Assembly: GCF_947493735.1 (NCBI RefSeq)
Contig: NZ_CANLSL010000006.1
Location: 59,520 to 123,519, forward strand
Length of the DNA: 64,000 nt
Direction: 5' to 3'
DNA from: an uncultured Acinetobacter sp.
GTDB lineage: Bacteria > Pseudomonadota > Gammaproteobacteria > Pseudomonadales > Moraxellaceae
Positions 36,338 to 44,918 of the stretch are shown here, piece after piece. The position numbers and the translations under genes are program-made. Every line of letters begins with the position of its first letter. Position 1 is the stretch's first letter. The notes under the pieces were generated by a model. It was not told where the DNA came from, did no database searches, and saw only the letters and a program-made list of their open reading frames with translations.

Positions 36338-36783
36338 TGTGCAGGCTCCTCTGTGATCAGTCCAATGTTAGTCACACCACTTTTTTGCAGTGTAGCGATG
36401 GCTTCAACCACCATCTTGTAGTTTGAACCTTGATCCGCTCGGATATACATTTGCATGTTTTTATCTGCTATAATCAGCGGTGTGAGTTTTTGTTGCATGC
36501 TATCGAGATCAACCGCTTGATCGGTCACGGATTCAGTATCGACTTGATTGCCAATATTCCAATAATATTGTCCATCATGCGTGATCGACAAGGTAATGAT
36601 ACGTTGCTGTTGTGACGATGGCATGACATCGGCGTTGACATCAGGCAAATCAATCTTGATACCATGCGTGAGCATCGGTGCGGTGACCATGAAGATCACC
36701 AGTAGCACCAGCATCACATCAATATACGGCACCACATTCATCTCTGCATTCAGGGCACGTTTGCGTGGAGCTTTTAACATCAT
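36334..36783 (-). CDS. exbD: ExbD biopolymer transport protein
   Basis: A 149-aa inner membrane protein with a single N-terminal membrane helix MNVVPYIDVMLVLLVIFMVTAP, which carries the conserved proton-pathway Asp, followed by an ExbD/TolR periplasmic domain (IDLPDVNADVMPSSQQQ). GGGGAG precedes the tandem ATGs. It is separated from exbB by 12 bases and overlaps tonB. ExbB, ExbD and TonB form the motor that powers outer membrane transport. Confidence 0.94.
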   Translation of the reverse strand: MMLKAPRKRALNAEMNVVPYIDVMLVLLVIFMVTAPMLTHGIKIDLPDVNADVMPSSQQQRIITLSITHDGQYYWNIGNQVDTESVTDQAVDLDSMQQKLTPLIIADKNMQMYIRADQGSNYKMVVEAIATLQKSGVTNIGLITEEPAQ

Positions 36784-36795
36784 TAACTCCCCTTT

Positions 36796-37539
36796 TTATA
36801 CCTGTTGAGATGGTGCAGATGGTTGGGTTGCAATAGATGGGTTCTTCGCCATCAATCGTGTCAAGCGACCTTGCAACTCATTGGCAAAGCTGTAATAGCG
36901 TGTACTCATCATATCGGCACGTGCTGAAAAACGGTTGTACGCCACCACCGCAGGAATGGCTGCAAATAGACCGATCGCTGTGGCAATCAAGGCTTCGGCA
37001 ATACCTGGCGCAACGGTATTTAGGGTTGCTTGCTCAACACCTGATAGCCCGATAAAGGCGTGCATAATTCCCCACACCGTACCAAACAGACCAATATATG
37101 GACTCACCGAACCGACGGTTGCGAGAAAGGTTAGATTTTGCTGTAAGCGTTCTTCTTGCTCAGTAATGCTAATCAAAAGACGACGCTCAACACTTTCCAT
37201 CACATCTTGGTTGCTGAGTTTACTCTGTGCTGTATTATCGTGATAAATATGTTGATATTCATCCAAACCTTGCTGATAAATATCAACAATGCCACTGTTT
37301 TTAATACTGCTGTCTTTTGAGCTAACAGTATTAATCGTGGTTAAATCTGACTGCGAGCGAAACGCATGTATAAAATGTTTCCAGCCACTTTCTTGACTGC
37401 GTAACAACATGCCGTGCTTGATGATGATGTACCAACTGACCACCGATGCCGTCAACAAAATCAACATCACACATTTCACCAAAAGACTGGCGTGGCTAAT
37501 CAAGCTCCAAATCGACATCTGATCTAAGGTTGCTTGCAT
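36796..37539 (-). CDS. exbB: ExbB (MotA/TolQ/ExbB proton channel family)
   Basis: About 247 aa with three membrane segments: an N-terminal one (LLVKCVMLILLTASVVSWYIII) and two after a long cytoplasmic loop (LATVGSVSPYIGLFGTVWGIMHAFIGL and LIATAIGLFAAIPAVVAYNRF). The ExbB/TolQ signature GLFGTVWGIMHAF and GIAEALIATAIGLFAAIPAV is complete. The start at 37539 follows GGAG at seven bases; a longer frame begins at 37551. It is encoded between the phytase gene and exbD. Confidence 0.94.
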   Translation of the reverse strand: MQATLDQMSIWSLISHASLLVKCVMLILLTASVVSWYIIIKHGMLLRSQESGWKHFIHAFRSQSDLTTINTVSSKDSSIKNSGIVDIYQQGLDEYQHIYHDNTAQSKLSNQDVMESVERRLLISITEQEERLQQNLTFLATVGSVSPYIGLFGTVWGIMHAFIGLSGVEQATLNTVAPGIAEALIATAIGLFAAIPAVVAYNRFSARADMMSTRYYSFANELQGRLTRLMAKNPSIATQPSAPSQQV

Positions 37540-37583
37540 GGGATACTCCAAAATAGGTCTAAAACTGTATTTAATTCAAAATG

Positions 37584-37630
37584 GCAATGACAGCATCTTC
37601 ATGGGTTGTGTCGTTTTGCGCTGTCATTGC
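37584..37630 (-). repeat. 11-bp inverted repeat between phytase and exbB
   Basis: GCAATGACAGC (37584-37594) and GCTGTCATTGC (37620-37630) form a perfect 11-bp stem with a 25-base loop. It lies after the phytase stop and before exbB, so it may reduce read-through or stabilise mRNA between the two parts of the operon. Confidence 0.5.
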
Positions 37631-37664
37631 TCAGTATTTTTACGTTGATGATTAAGTGAATGAT

Positions 37665-39731
37665 TTAATCTAAATTCAATGCCTGAGCGATTTTTTGCCA
37701 TGACACATATTTAAAGTTTTGGTTGCCCTCTGGCATGCGTTTGCGACCGTCTTGCACCACCAACATACCTTTCTTCCACATGCCATTTGCACCGCCGAAG
37801 TTTTTGCTACTCACTTCGAGCCCATCGGTTTCGGATACTGCATCAATGGATTTTTCGGTATTGATACCGACTCGAAACGCTCCACGCACTTGATATGGTG
37901 CTGTACTATCTATCACCACGTAGCTGTCATTGCCTTGACTTGAAATGATTAAATATTGTGCAGATTGATTCTGATTGTGGTATAGCCCCATCCCTTCAAT
38001 ATCAGCATGCAATACATCCCCTGCACTGATCACTTTTTCAAGCGGACTATTCGGCGTGTTTAAGTCTTTCAGCCAAACAGCATTATCTTCTTCACCGATA
38101 AAGGCACGACCTGTCGCATCATCCACCACACAACCTTCAGGCTGTGAATCAACGGCGAAGCGTTGCACTTCCGCTGCGCTCAAGTTTTTCTGCGTTGCTT
38201 GGATGTGATATTGCACAAAGGTGCCGTCTTTATCATTTGGAATGGCGTAGATTTCACCTGCACGATCTTGATACATGCAAAAGCCATAAATATCGGTTAA
38301 ATCTGTGGCAAGCTCACCCAAATTGCTGACTTTGCCTTTTGTGTTGATAGCGAACAGTTGTAAGCTGTTATGATCCCGATTGGTGGCAATAGCGAGGTCA
38401 ATTTTCTCAGAACCAAACTGGAAGCCATGACGTAAATCGACATTGTTTAAACGACCGACGTCAAGGTACTGCAACATCTTGCCGTGCAGATCATAGACGG
38501 CAAGTCCGCCCTGCTTATCTGTGCCAAGTACACGTGAATTGGACGGTTGACTGGCGTTATACCAAATCGCAGGATCATCGGCGGCATCACCTGTGCTTGG
38601 CACCACATCGCTTTGTACATCGGCAGGAATGGTGATGATCGGTGTGGTGGTTTTGACCGTATTGGTTTGCCAATTGAGCTCAGCTGTTTTAACGCTATGA
38701 TCATCTAAAATCAGCACTTTTTTCGCATTTTGATTGCCAATGATGCTGAGGCGTTCGGCTTCACCAATATCCGCCAATTTCAATACTGACAATGCTTGCC
38801 ATGCATCGTTTTGCCATTGATAGCGATACAACAAACCTTTGGATTCATCGGTCACAGCGAGCTGATCATCAACCACTGCAATATCTGTCGGTGTACCTTG
38901 AATCGCACCAAATGGCTTGACCATATCGACAGGTTGACGCACCAAATCGGCTTCGGGGTCGGCAGGATATGCCCAAATTCCCACTTCTTCTTCATTAATG
39001 AAAAGCTGTGCATCATGATCACTGACACGACATTTATTGCTATTCGGTGGCAAACTCATACGACGAATCAGCTGTGGATTTGCCAATGCGTGTTGATCTT
39101 TGGCAACCAGCCATTGCTCACCGATACCTTCTTCACCGACCAAAAAGACATAAGCATAGCCAGACTGATCTTGGTACAGACAATTATCATCGGTTTTAAA
39201 AGGACGTTTTGCCACATAACTTGGCGTAGACCAGTGCTGTGTGGTCACATCAAAACTGCGTAGCATCAACTGCTGACGTGCAAGATCTTGAACCGCAAAT
39301 AGCACTTGCGTCTGTCCCTGTTGATTTTTTCCAGTACGATAATCAATGCGCCCAAACTGCCCTGCGAATTTGCTGATGACGTTGCCATCGTGATTTAAAA
39401 TCTGCACGCCATCGGTTTTACTACTGAGCATCAGATGTGCGTCTGTCCACTGTAAAATATTCAGTAAAATGGCATCTTCAGCTTTGAAATCACCTGTATC
39501 AAGTTCACTAAAGATCACATCGTTCGCCGTATTCGACTGATCCATCTCATTCAAATCAACATTTTGAACATCCTGACTTTGAATATTCTGCCTTTGTGCG
39601 ACTGTGTCTTGTGATTCAGTTGTTGGGTTTGCAGTGACTGTCGGCTGATCAATAACTTGTGAATGTTGACACGCTGTTAAGCCAACTATACATAGACTTA
39701 ATAGACTGAGTTTAAATGGTAAAAAATTCAT
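37665..39731 (-). CDS. Phytase, double beta-propeller lipoprotein
   Basis: The 688-aa protein has a lipobox LTAC (Cys 21), so it is anchored in a membrane. It consists of two beta-propeller-phytase-like halves. The N-terminal half (about 75-345) is divergent. The C-terminal half (about 365-688) holds AADDPAIWYNASQPSNSRVLGTDK, DLRHGFQFG, IYGFCMYQDRAGEIYAIPNDKDG and EDNAVWL, typical of Ca2+-dependent phytases. It should release phosphate from inositol phosphates at the cell surface. It lies between the receptor and the ExbB-ExbD-TonB genes. Confidence 0.92.
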   Translation of the reverse strand: MNFLPFKLSLLSLCIVGLTACQHSQVIDQPTVTANPTTESQDTVAQRQNIQSQDVQNVDLNEMDQSNTANDVIFSELDTGDFKAEDAILLNILQWTDAHLMLSSKTDGVQILNHDGNVISKFAGQFGRIDYRTGKNQQGQTQVLFAVQDLARQQLMLRSFDVTTQHWSTPSYVAKRPFKTDDNCLYQDQSGYAYVFLVGEEGIGEQWLVAKDQHALANPQLIRRMSLPPNSNKCRVSDHDAQLFINEEEVGIWAYPADPEADLVRQPVDMVKPFGAIQGTPTDIAVVDDQLAVTDESKGLLYRYQWQNDAWQALSVLKLADIGEAERLSIIGNQNAKKVLILDDHSVKTAELNWQTNTVKTTTPIITIPADVQSDVVPSTGDAADDPAIWYNASQPSNSRVLGTDKQGGLAVYDLHGKMLQYLDVGRLNNVDLRHGFQFGSEKIDLAIATNRDHNSLQLFAINTKGKVSNLGELATDLTDIYGFCMYQDRAGEIYAIPNDKDGTFVQYHIQATQKNLSAAEVQRFAVDSQPEGCVVDDATGRAFIGEEDNAVWLKDLNTPNSPLEKVISAGDVLHADIEGMGLYHNQNQSAQYLIISSQGNDSYVVIDSTAPYQVRGAFRVGINTEKSIDAVSETDGLEVSSKNFGGANGMWKKGMLVVQDGRKRMPEGNQNFKYVSWQKIAQALNLD

Positions 39732-39858
39732 AATTCACTCAAAAATGGGAATAGCACAGCCCAAGTACATTTCTTCAATTGAGTACTTGGACTAGCTTCT
39801 AAAAACAAAACGAATTGACCTAACTATTTAAAAACCTAAATGTGTAAAAACCTAAGCA

Positions 39859-42396
39859 TTAAAAGTGACTATAAGTCAGCCCTAACTTATAACTCGGCGC
39901 ATATTCTTCGTACTGTGCATTTTGAAGTTTTGAGCCTTGATAGGTGTAATAGGTTTCATTGCCGAGATTTTGTGCATCGAATTTGAGCTGTAAATTCTTG
40001 GTCAAATTGACATGGGTGCTCAGATCAATGAAAGTCTGCTCATCGGCATAAATGTCATTTTCAGGTGCATCAATATCACCGAGTTCAAGCAAATATTTCG
40101 ACTTGTAATTGGCTGAAACACGTAGTCCAAAACGATCATTTTCCCAGCCAAGCATGGCATTTCCAACGACATTGGATTGATTCGGCATGCGAATATCACG
40201 GCTCAAAGACTCGCCATCTTTCATGCTGTCGATCGTTGCATCAGATTTGCTCAGCGTGGTGTTAAATCCGAACAAGAAACCATTATCAAACTTCTGCGAA
40301 TACGCAAGCTCCATACCATAGAGTTTTGCACTGTCGCCATTTTTATAAGTGATCGCCTCATCGAAATCTTCCCAAAGCCCAGTTCCTGCCAAGTCGGTGC
40401 TATAGATGAAATTATCAATATCTTTGTAGAATGCACTAAAGCTAATCACACTCGCTTCACCAAGATATTTTTCTACGCCAATATCGAAATTTGATGATTC
40501 CAGTGGATCAAGCATTGGATTACCAAACTCGGCAAACTCATCATCAATGTAGAGTCCCGGTGCGCTTTGACCGAAGTTTGCACGTACGACACTATTAGTC
40601 CATGCGGCACGTAGATACGCATCATCAGCAAGGCGGTAGCGTGCATGTAGACTTGGTAACCAGTGATCATAATCGTTGTTATACTTGGTTGCGGTGACAT
40701 TGTCGCCATCCACGGTGAAGCCTTTCGCTTCGAATTCGGTATTTTCATAACGAAGACCTGCGATCAATTTTAAATTGTCAAAATCAATCGTATTCATCAG
40801 ATAAGCGGCTTGAATATCTTCATTCGATTCAAAATCATTGACCGTTGACGCATCAAGCACTACATAATCATCTGCATTTAAGCCACTGATTTTATTGCGC
40901 ATGGCTGCATCATTAATAAGTGGACCAAACTTGGCTAATGTAAAAGAAGAACTGCCTTGAAAATCATTCGCAGTGGTTTCTAAATCGTCATATTCCCATT
41001 CATTGGTATCATTTTTCTTTTCACGTTGGCTGACTTTCCCGCCAAATTTAAATGCTGCTGCATAGTTGCCAAGCATATAGTCTTTTAGAAAATCCAACTT
41101 TGCATTGAACTCTTTATCCGTAGTTTTTGATTGTTCCCAAGCGATCGCATCGAGCTCGTAATTATCAGCTTGATAAAAATCATCATTGGCGATGATGGTT
41201 GGTTTTATGCCAGAACGATAACCGACACCGTCAAACTCACCTTCAAAATCTGCACCCGAAATCCCACCTGGATTATCTTCAGAAGCTTCGCTATATCCGA
41301 GCTGTCCATTCACTTTCCACGTGCCAAAGCCTTGCTCACCACCTAAGACGAATGATTTAATTTCCTGCGTTTCGACACGGCTTTTGAGTGAGCGTTTTAC
41401 TTCAGCTTCGCCTGTTTCACCAGCAATTTGCGCATCAGCAAACTCAGCACTGACCTCTTGGCGTTGTTCCGTGTCTTTAAAGCGACTAAATAAAGTGCGT
41501 AGATAATATTCGCCAGTGGCGTTCGGACGGAAGTCTAAGTTTAAACCTGCACCGATCCGCTCACGTTCGATGTCATATTGACGCATTGCAGTTTCTTCAA
41601 GCAAGCCCTCGTCCCATGCACCACCTGTTTCGACATTGTCCGAGCCAAATTTACGATTTTGATAGCTGAGTGCCAATGCTGCACCGAAGTTATCTTCGCC
41701 ATCGCCAATGCTAAAACGATTGCTGATTGCACCTGACACTTTCGGGCTATATTCTTCACGCAAATCTTCATAGCTACCTTCGACTGTGCCTGTGTAGAAC
41801 AAGCCGTCATGATCAAATGCAGAAAGACTTTCCACTTGTACCGTACCACCGAGTGAGTTGGCATCCATATCTGGCGTTAAGGTTTTTACCACAGCTAAAG
41901 ACTGTACCAACTCAGTCGGCAATACATCTAATGCCACACCACGACGGTCACTTTCAGGTGCAGGTACCAATGTTCCGTTAATGGTGACGCTATTCAGGTC
42001 TGCGCCCAAGCCACGTACTGTCACGAAACGACCTTCACCTTGATCTCGTTCAGTCGATACACCTGGGATACGCTGTAATGCTTCTGCGGCATTGTCATCA
42101 GGAAGCTGGCCAATCGCATCGGCATGCACCACACTACTGATCGAGTCAGAACGCTTTTGCTCCTGTAATGCTTTATCCATACTGGCAGCTTGACCTATTA
42201 CTTTGACATATTCCACAGCATTGCTTTGGACACTGTTTTGTACATCGCTGTTGGCACTGTCGACCACCGTATCTGCAGCGTTAACATTGGCATGTGCCAA
42301 GCTGATTGTAGACATGGCAATGACTAAACTTGAAATTTGAAAACGCAAAGACATTTTTTTGCGTATTGGTTGTATTGCTGATTTTGGAAGATTCAT
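39859..42396 (-). CDS. TonB-dependent outer membrane receptor
   Basis: An approximately 845-aa receptor. The signal peptide (QISSLVIAMSTISLAHAN) is followed by a short EYVKVIGQA TonB-box-like stretch, and the plug domain with LPDDNAAEALQRIPGVSTERD and VTVRGLGADLNSVTINGT. The 22-strand barrel ends in the aromatic SYKLGLTYSHF. Its plug is of the type seen in receptors linked to carbohydrate-like or phytate-like compounds. The substrate is inferred from the adjacent phytase. The open frame extends five codons upstream; the start at 42396 is uncertain. A Pho-box-like site lies 80-98 bases upstream. Confidence 0.94.
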   Translation of the reverse strand: MNLPKSAIQPIRKKMSLRFQISSLVIAMSTISLAHANVNAADTVVDSANSDVQNSVQSNAVEYVKVIGQAASMDKALQEQKRSDSISSVVHADAIGQLPDDNAAEALQRIPGVSTERDQGEGRFVTVRGLGADLNSVTINGTLVPAPESDRRGVALDVLPTELVQSLAVVKTLTPDMDANSLGGTVQVESLSAFDHDGLFYTGTVEGSYEDLREEYSPKVSGAISNRFSIGDGEDNFGAALALSYQNRKFGSDNVETGGAWDEGLLEETAMRQYDIERERIGAGLNLDFRPNATGEYYLRTLFSRFKDTEQRQEVSAEFADAQIAGETGEAEVKRSLKSRVETQEIKSFVLGGEQGFGTWKVNGQLGYSEASEDNPGGISGADFEGEFDGVGYRSGIKPTIIANDDFYQADNYELDAIAWEQSKTTDKEFNAKLDFLKDYMLGNYAAAFKFGGKVSQREKKNDTNEWEYDDLETTANDFQGSSSFTLAKFGPLINDAAMRNKISGLNADDYVVLDASTVNDFESNEDIQAAYLMNTIDFDNLKLIAGLRYENTEFEAKGFTVDGDNVTATKYNNDYDHWLPSLHARYRLADDAYLRAAWTNSVVRANFGQSAPGLYIDDEFAEFGNPMLDPLESSNFDIGVEKYLGEASVISFSAFYKDIDNFIYSTDLAGTGLWEDFDEAITYKNGDSAKLYGMELAYSQKFDNGFLFGFNTTLSKSDATIDSMKDGESLSRDIRMPNQSNVVGNAMLGWENDRFGLRVSANYKSKYLLELGDIDAPENDIYADEQTFIDLSTHVNLTKNLQLKFDAQNLGNETYYTYQGSKLQNAQYEEYAPSYKLGLTYSHF

Positions 42397-42476
42397 TGTG
42401 CTTCGCCCCATAAAAATGATCTTAAAAATGAAAAGTCACGAACTTGATTTGGATGACTGCACAATAAAATCTGAAT

Positions 42477-42494
42477 ATGAATTTTCTGTGACAG
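42477..42494 (-). promoter_or_regulatory. Weak PhoB-box-like site upstream of the receptor gene
   Basis: On the minus strand, CTGTCAC-AGAA-AATTCAT has 7-bp repeats spaced by four bases. The first half is perfect and the second matches about four of seven. It lies 80-98 bases before the receptor start, in a position suited to activation. Confidence 0.4.
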
Positions 42495-42713
42495 TATTTT
42501 CTTATTTAACTGATTTATTGAATATTTTAGTCATTTTAAATGGCTTTTGAGCTGATTTGACTAAGCCCTACAATGGCGATCTATGCGTTAAAAATGCAAA
42601 TAACAACATCATTTACGCATCATTGGTGCTATTTTGTGGCTTCAAAATCTTGATAAATGCCTCGCAAAAACACGATAAATTCGTACTTAAAAATAAAGCT
42701 TGAGCTGATATGA

Positions 42714-42739
42714 CTGTCACACTGCCATCAATCTGTCAT
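42714..42739 (+). promoter_or_regulatory. PhoB-box-like repeat upstream of the GGDEF gene
   Basis: CTGTCAC, CTGCCAT and CTGTCAT occur in series; the last two are spaced exactly as in a Pho box (CTGCCAT-CAAT-CTGTCAT). The site lies about 145 bases upstream of the GGDEF gene start. PhoB control is inferred by motif similarity. Confidence 0.55.
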
Positions 42740-42881
42740 CAATTTTTGTTTTCCTTATCATAAGTATGACATGTATACCGTCATGACGATGATATGAATA
42801 GCTTTTATATAAATTTGCATATTTAAAAGTGAAGTATGAATTTTTCTTTTGATTATTATTAAGACAGTAATTAAAGCGACC

Positions 42882-43850
42882 ATGAACCGATTTCGCCAAC
42901 ATCCATTTTCTATTGTGATCAGTATATTGATCGTATGCTGTGTGCTCAGCCTTGCGCTATTTTTACAGTTTGGCGATATCAAAACATTTCAGACGTGGAA
43001 ATGGATTGATATTTTAGGTGAAGGAGGCGCTGCTGTTTTTGCACTATTGTGGTTATTTTTGGTGCTGAAAAGTCGTATTCATGGGCGAGTCACCACACTA
43101 TTTGTCTATGGTTTATGTTTTACTTTTTTCCATCTATGGATGGATACACTAGATGAATTTATTAAGATACCTGCGCAAATTCAATGGGATACATGGCTTG
43201 AATCGGTACCATTTCCGATTGGTTTAACCTTACTGACTTTGGGTGTGTATTTTTGGCATCAAGAGCAACTTGCGATCAATAAACAAATGCAAAAGCGAGA
43301 GCTCATTTTTCGTGATCATCGACTATTTGATGCACTGACGCCACTTGCCGATGCCAATTATTTTAAATCGCAACTCAACCAGATTATTGAAAAAAATCAA
43401 TCGAATACGCACAGTGTCATTCTCTTGGATATGGTCAATTTTAATCAGATTAATCAAGAATATGGCTATGATGAAGGCTCACATATTCTGCAACATATCT
43501 CTCAACTAATTAGCTTAAACCTACGTCAAAGCGATTTAATTTGCCGTTATGCGGGTGATCGCTTTACCATTTTGATGCAAAAAACTGACCATCAGCAGGC
43601 ATTAAATATGACGATTGCACTGGAAAAATTGATTACACACAGCCAGTATTTTCATCGTTCATCCAATCAACAGATTCCCCTACAAGCTCGAACGACCTAT
43701 TGCGAAGTGATCGACCTCTCGGCGCAAACTGTACTAAAACGCCTAAACCAACAACTGATTCACCTTAAATCAACAGAATTTTCTGCAAAACAACATCGAC
43801 CCGTTGTTCAGACCAATCCTTTTGCAAAAACATCTGAGGTGGTGCAATGA
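42882..43850 (+). CDS. Membrane protein with degenerate GGDEF domain
   Basis: About 322 aa. Four hydrophobic segments span residues 9 to 125, followed by a cytoplasmic GGDEF-like domain (FDALTPLADANYFKSQL, VILLDMVNFNQINQEYGYDEGSHIL). The signature that should be GGDEF reads AGDRF (residues 224-228), so a glycine and the catalytic Glu are lost; cyclic-di-GMP synthesis is unlikely and a regulatory or ligand-binding role more plausible. It overlaps the following AraC gene by four bases. ATG 42882 is preferred over TTG 42849. Confidence 0.85.
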   Translation: MNRFRQHPFSIVISILIVCCVLSLALFLQFGDIKTFQTWKWIDILGEGGAAVFALLWLFLVLKSRIHGRVTTLFVYGLCFTFFHLWMDTLDEFIKIPAQIQWDTWLESVPFPIGLTLLTLGVYFWHQEQLAINKQMQKRELIFRDHRLFDALTPLADANYFKSQLNQIIEKNQSNTHSVILLDMVNFNQINQEYGYDEGSHILQHISQLISLNLRQSDLICRYAGDRFTILMQKTDHQQALNMTIALEKLITHSQYFHRSSNQQIPLQARTTYCEVIDLSAQTVLKRLNQQLIHLKSTEFSAKQHRPVVQTNPFAKTSEVVQ

Positions 43851-44881
43851 GAAAACTCCATCACGCCTTCGAATGTGACTATCGCTATATTCCTGCGCAT
43901 CATCAGCTGTCGATTTTGATGGATATTTGCCACAGTCATGATATGCAACACGACTTGGTATTGCGCGGCAGCGGTATATTTTTGGATGATATTTTATCTG
44001 CAAAAAAACGGATCTCAGTCGAACAGATGCAACAGGTATTGAAAAACATTAGCGCATTTTCGCATCAACACGATATTCACTTTTTATTTGGTCAGAGAAG
44101 TTTGATTACGCCATTTCACGAGGCACATCACAGCTTGCTTTATGCCAATACCATTGCAGAAGCACTACACGCTTATGTCAAGTTTTCTAGCCTACTCTGC
44201 CCGTGGCTCACGCCACAATCCTTTGAAAGTCAAAATAAACTCTATCTTTATTGGCTTGATGAAAATAACCCTGACAATCAACATCTGATCGAAAGTGCTA
44301 TGTCGGCAGTACAGTCGCTGACACGACAGCTCTATGGAAAAAAACTACCGTGGCAATATGAATTCCATGCGAATGAGCCTGAATACATCGAACAATATTG
44401 GGTACATCTTGGTGATGATGTCGAGTTTAATCGACCGATGAATATGATGATTTTAGATCGCCAATATCTGTATACGCCACTACCGAATGCCTCAAGTATC
44501 TTGGCGAAAAGTAGCCAAAAGCAGGCACAAAGTCATTATGAAAAAATGGGCATTGAACAATCATTTTTAGTAGTGCTGTATCAATATTTGATGCAAAACA
44601 TTCAGCATAATATTCAACTTGAACACACTGCAGAATATTTTGGAATGAGTCCTGCAACGCTAAAACGCAAATTGAAAAAGCATCATACGCATTTCCAAGC
44701 GCAAGTTGATCAATGTCGTCTGCACACTGCGATTAAGCTGTATCGAATTAACGGTTATAAGACAGAACAAGTGTCGCAATATTTACAAATCAATGATGCG
44801 AATAATTTTAGGCGTACGTTTAAGCGATGGAGTGGCATGTCACCGCATGCCATTTCATCTTTTAGCATGATTAAAACTTAG
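43847..44881 (+). CDS. AraC-family regulator, co-transcribed with the degenerate GGDEF protein
   Basis: A 344-aa protein of the same layout as the AraC protein at 34512: an N-terminal arabinose-binding-like domain (HHQLSILMDICHSHDMQHDL, HHSLLYANTIAEALHAYVKF) and a C-terminal AraC HTH (EHTAEYFGMSPATLKRKLKKHHTHFQAQVDQ and EQVSQYLQINDANNFRRTFKRWSGMSPHA). The ATGA overlap with the GGDEF gene implies translational coupling. Target genes are unknown; the nearby surface operon or phytase operon is a candidate. Confidence 0.9.
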   Translation: MRKLHHAFECDYRYIPAHHQLSILMDICHSHDMQHDLVLRGSGIFLDDILSAKKRISVEQMQQVLKNISAFSHQHDIHFLFGQRSLITPFHEAHHSLLYANTIAEALHAYVKFSSLLCPWLTPQSFESQNKLYLYWLDENNPDNQHLIESAMSAVQSLTRQLYGKKLPWQYEFHANEPEYIEQYWVHLGDDVEFNRPMNMMILDRQYLYTPLPNASSILAKSSQKQAQSHYEKMGIEQSFLVVLYQYLMQNIQHNIQLEHTAEYFGMSPATLKRKLKKHHTHFQAQVDQCRLHTAIKLYRINGYKTEQVSQYLQINDANNFRRTFKRWSGMSPHAISSFSMIKT

Positions 44882-44918
44882 CGTAAAACTCTGAAAATCA
44901 AAACCTTAAAACCACTAA

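Larger units (their letters stand above)
42397..42881. other. 485-bp divergent intergenic region with PhoB-box-like sites
   Basis: No gene is credible here. A strong Pho-box-like repeat lies at 42714-42739 in plus orientation and a weaker one at 42477-42494 in minus orientation, facing the GGDEF gene and the receptor gene respectively. Confidence 0.6.

Noticed and set aside
38796..39263. 155-codon plus frame inside the phytase gene
   Set aside because: It is a shadow of the beta-propeller; the phytase frame has clear motifs.
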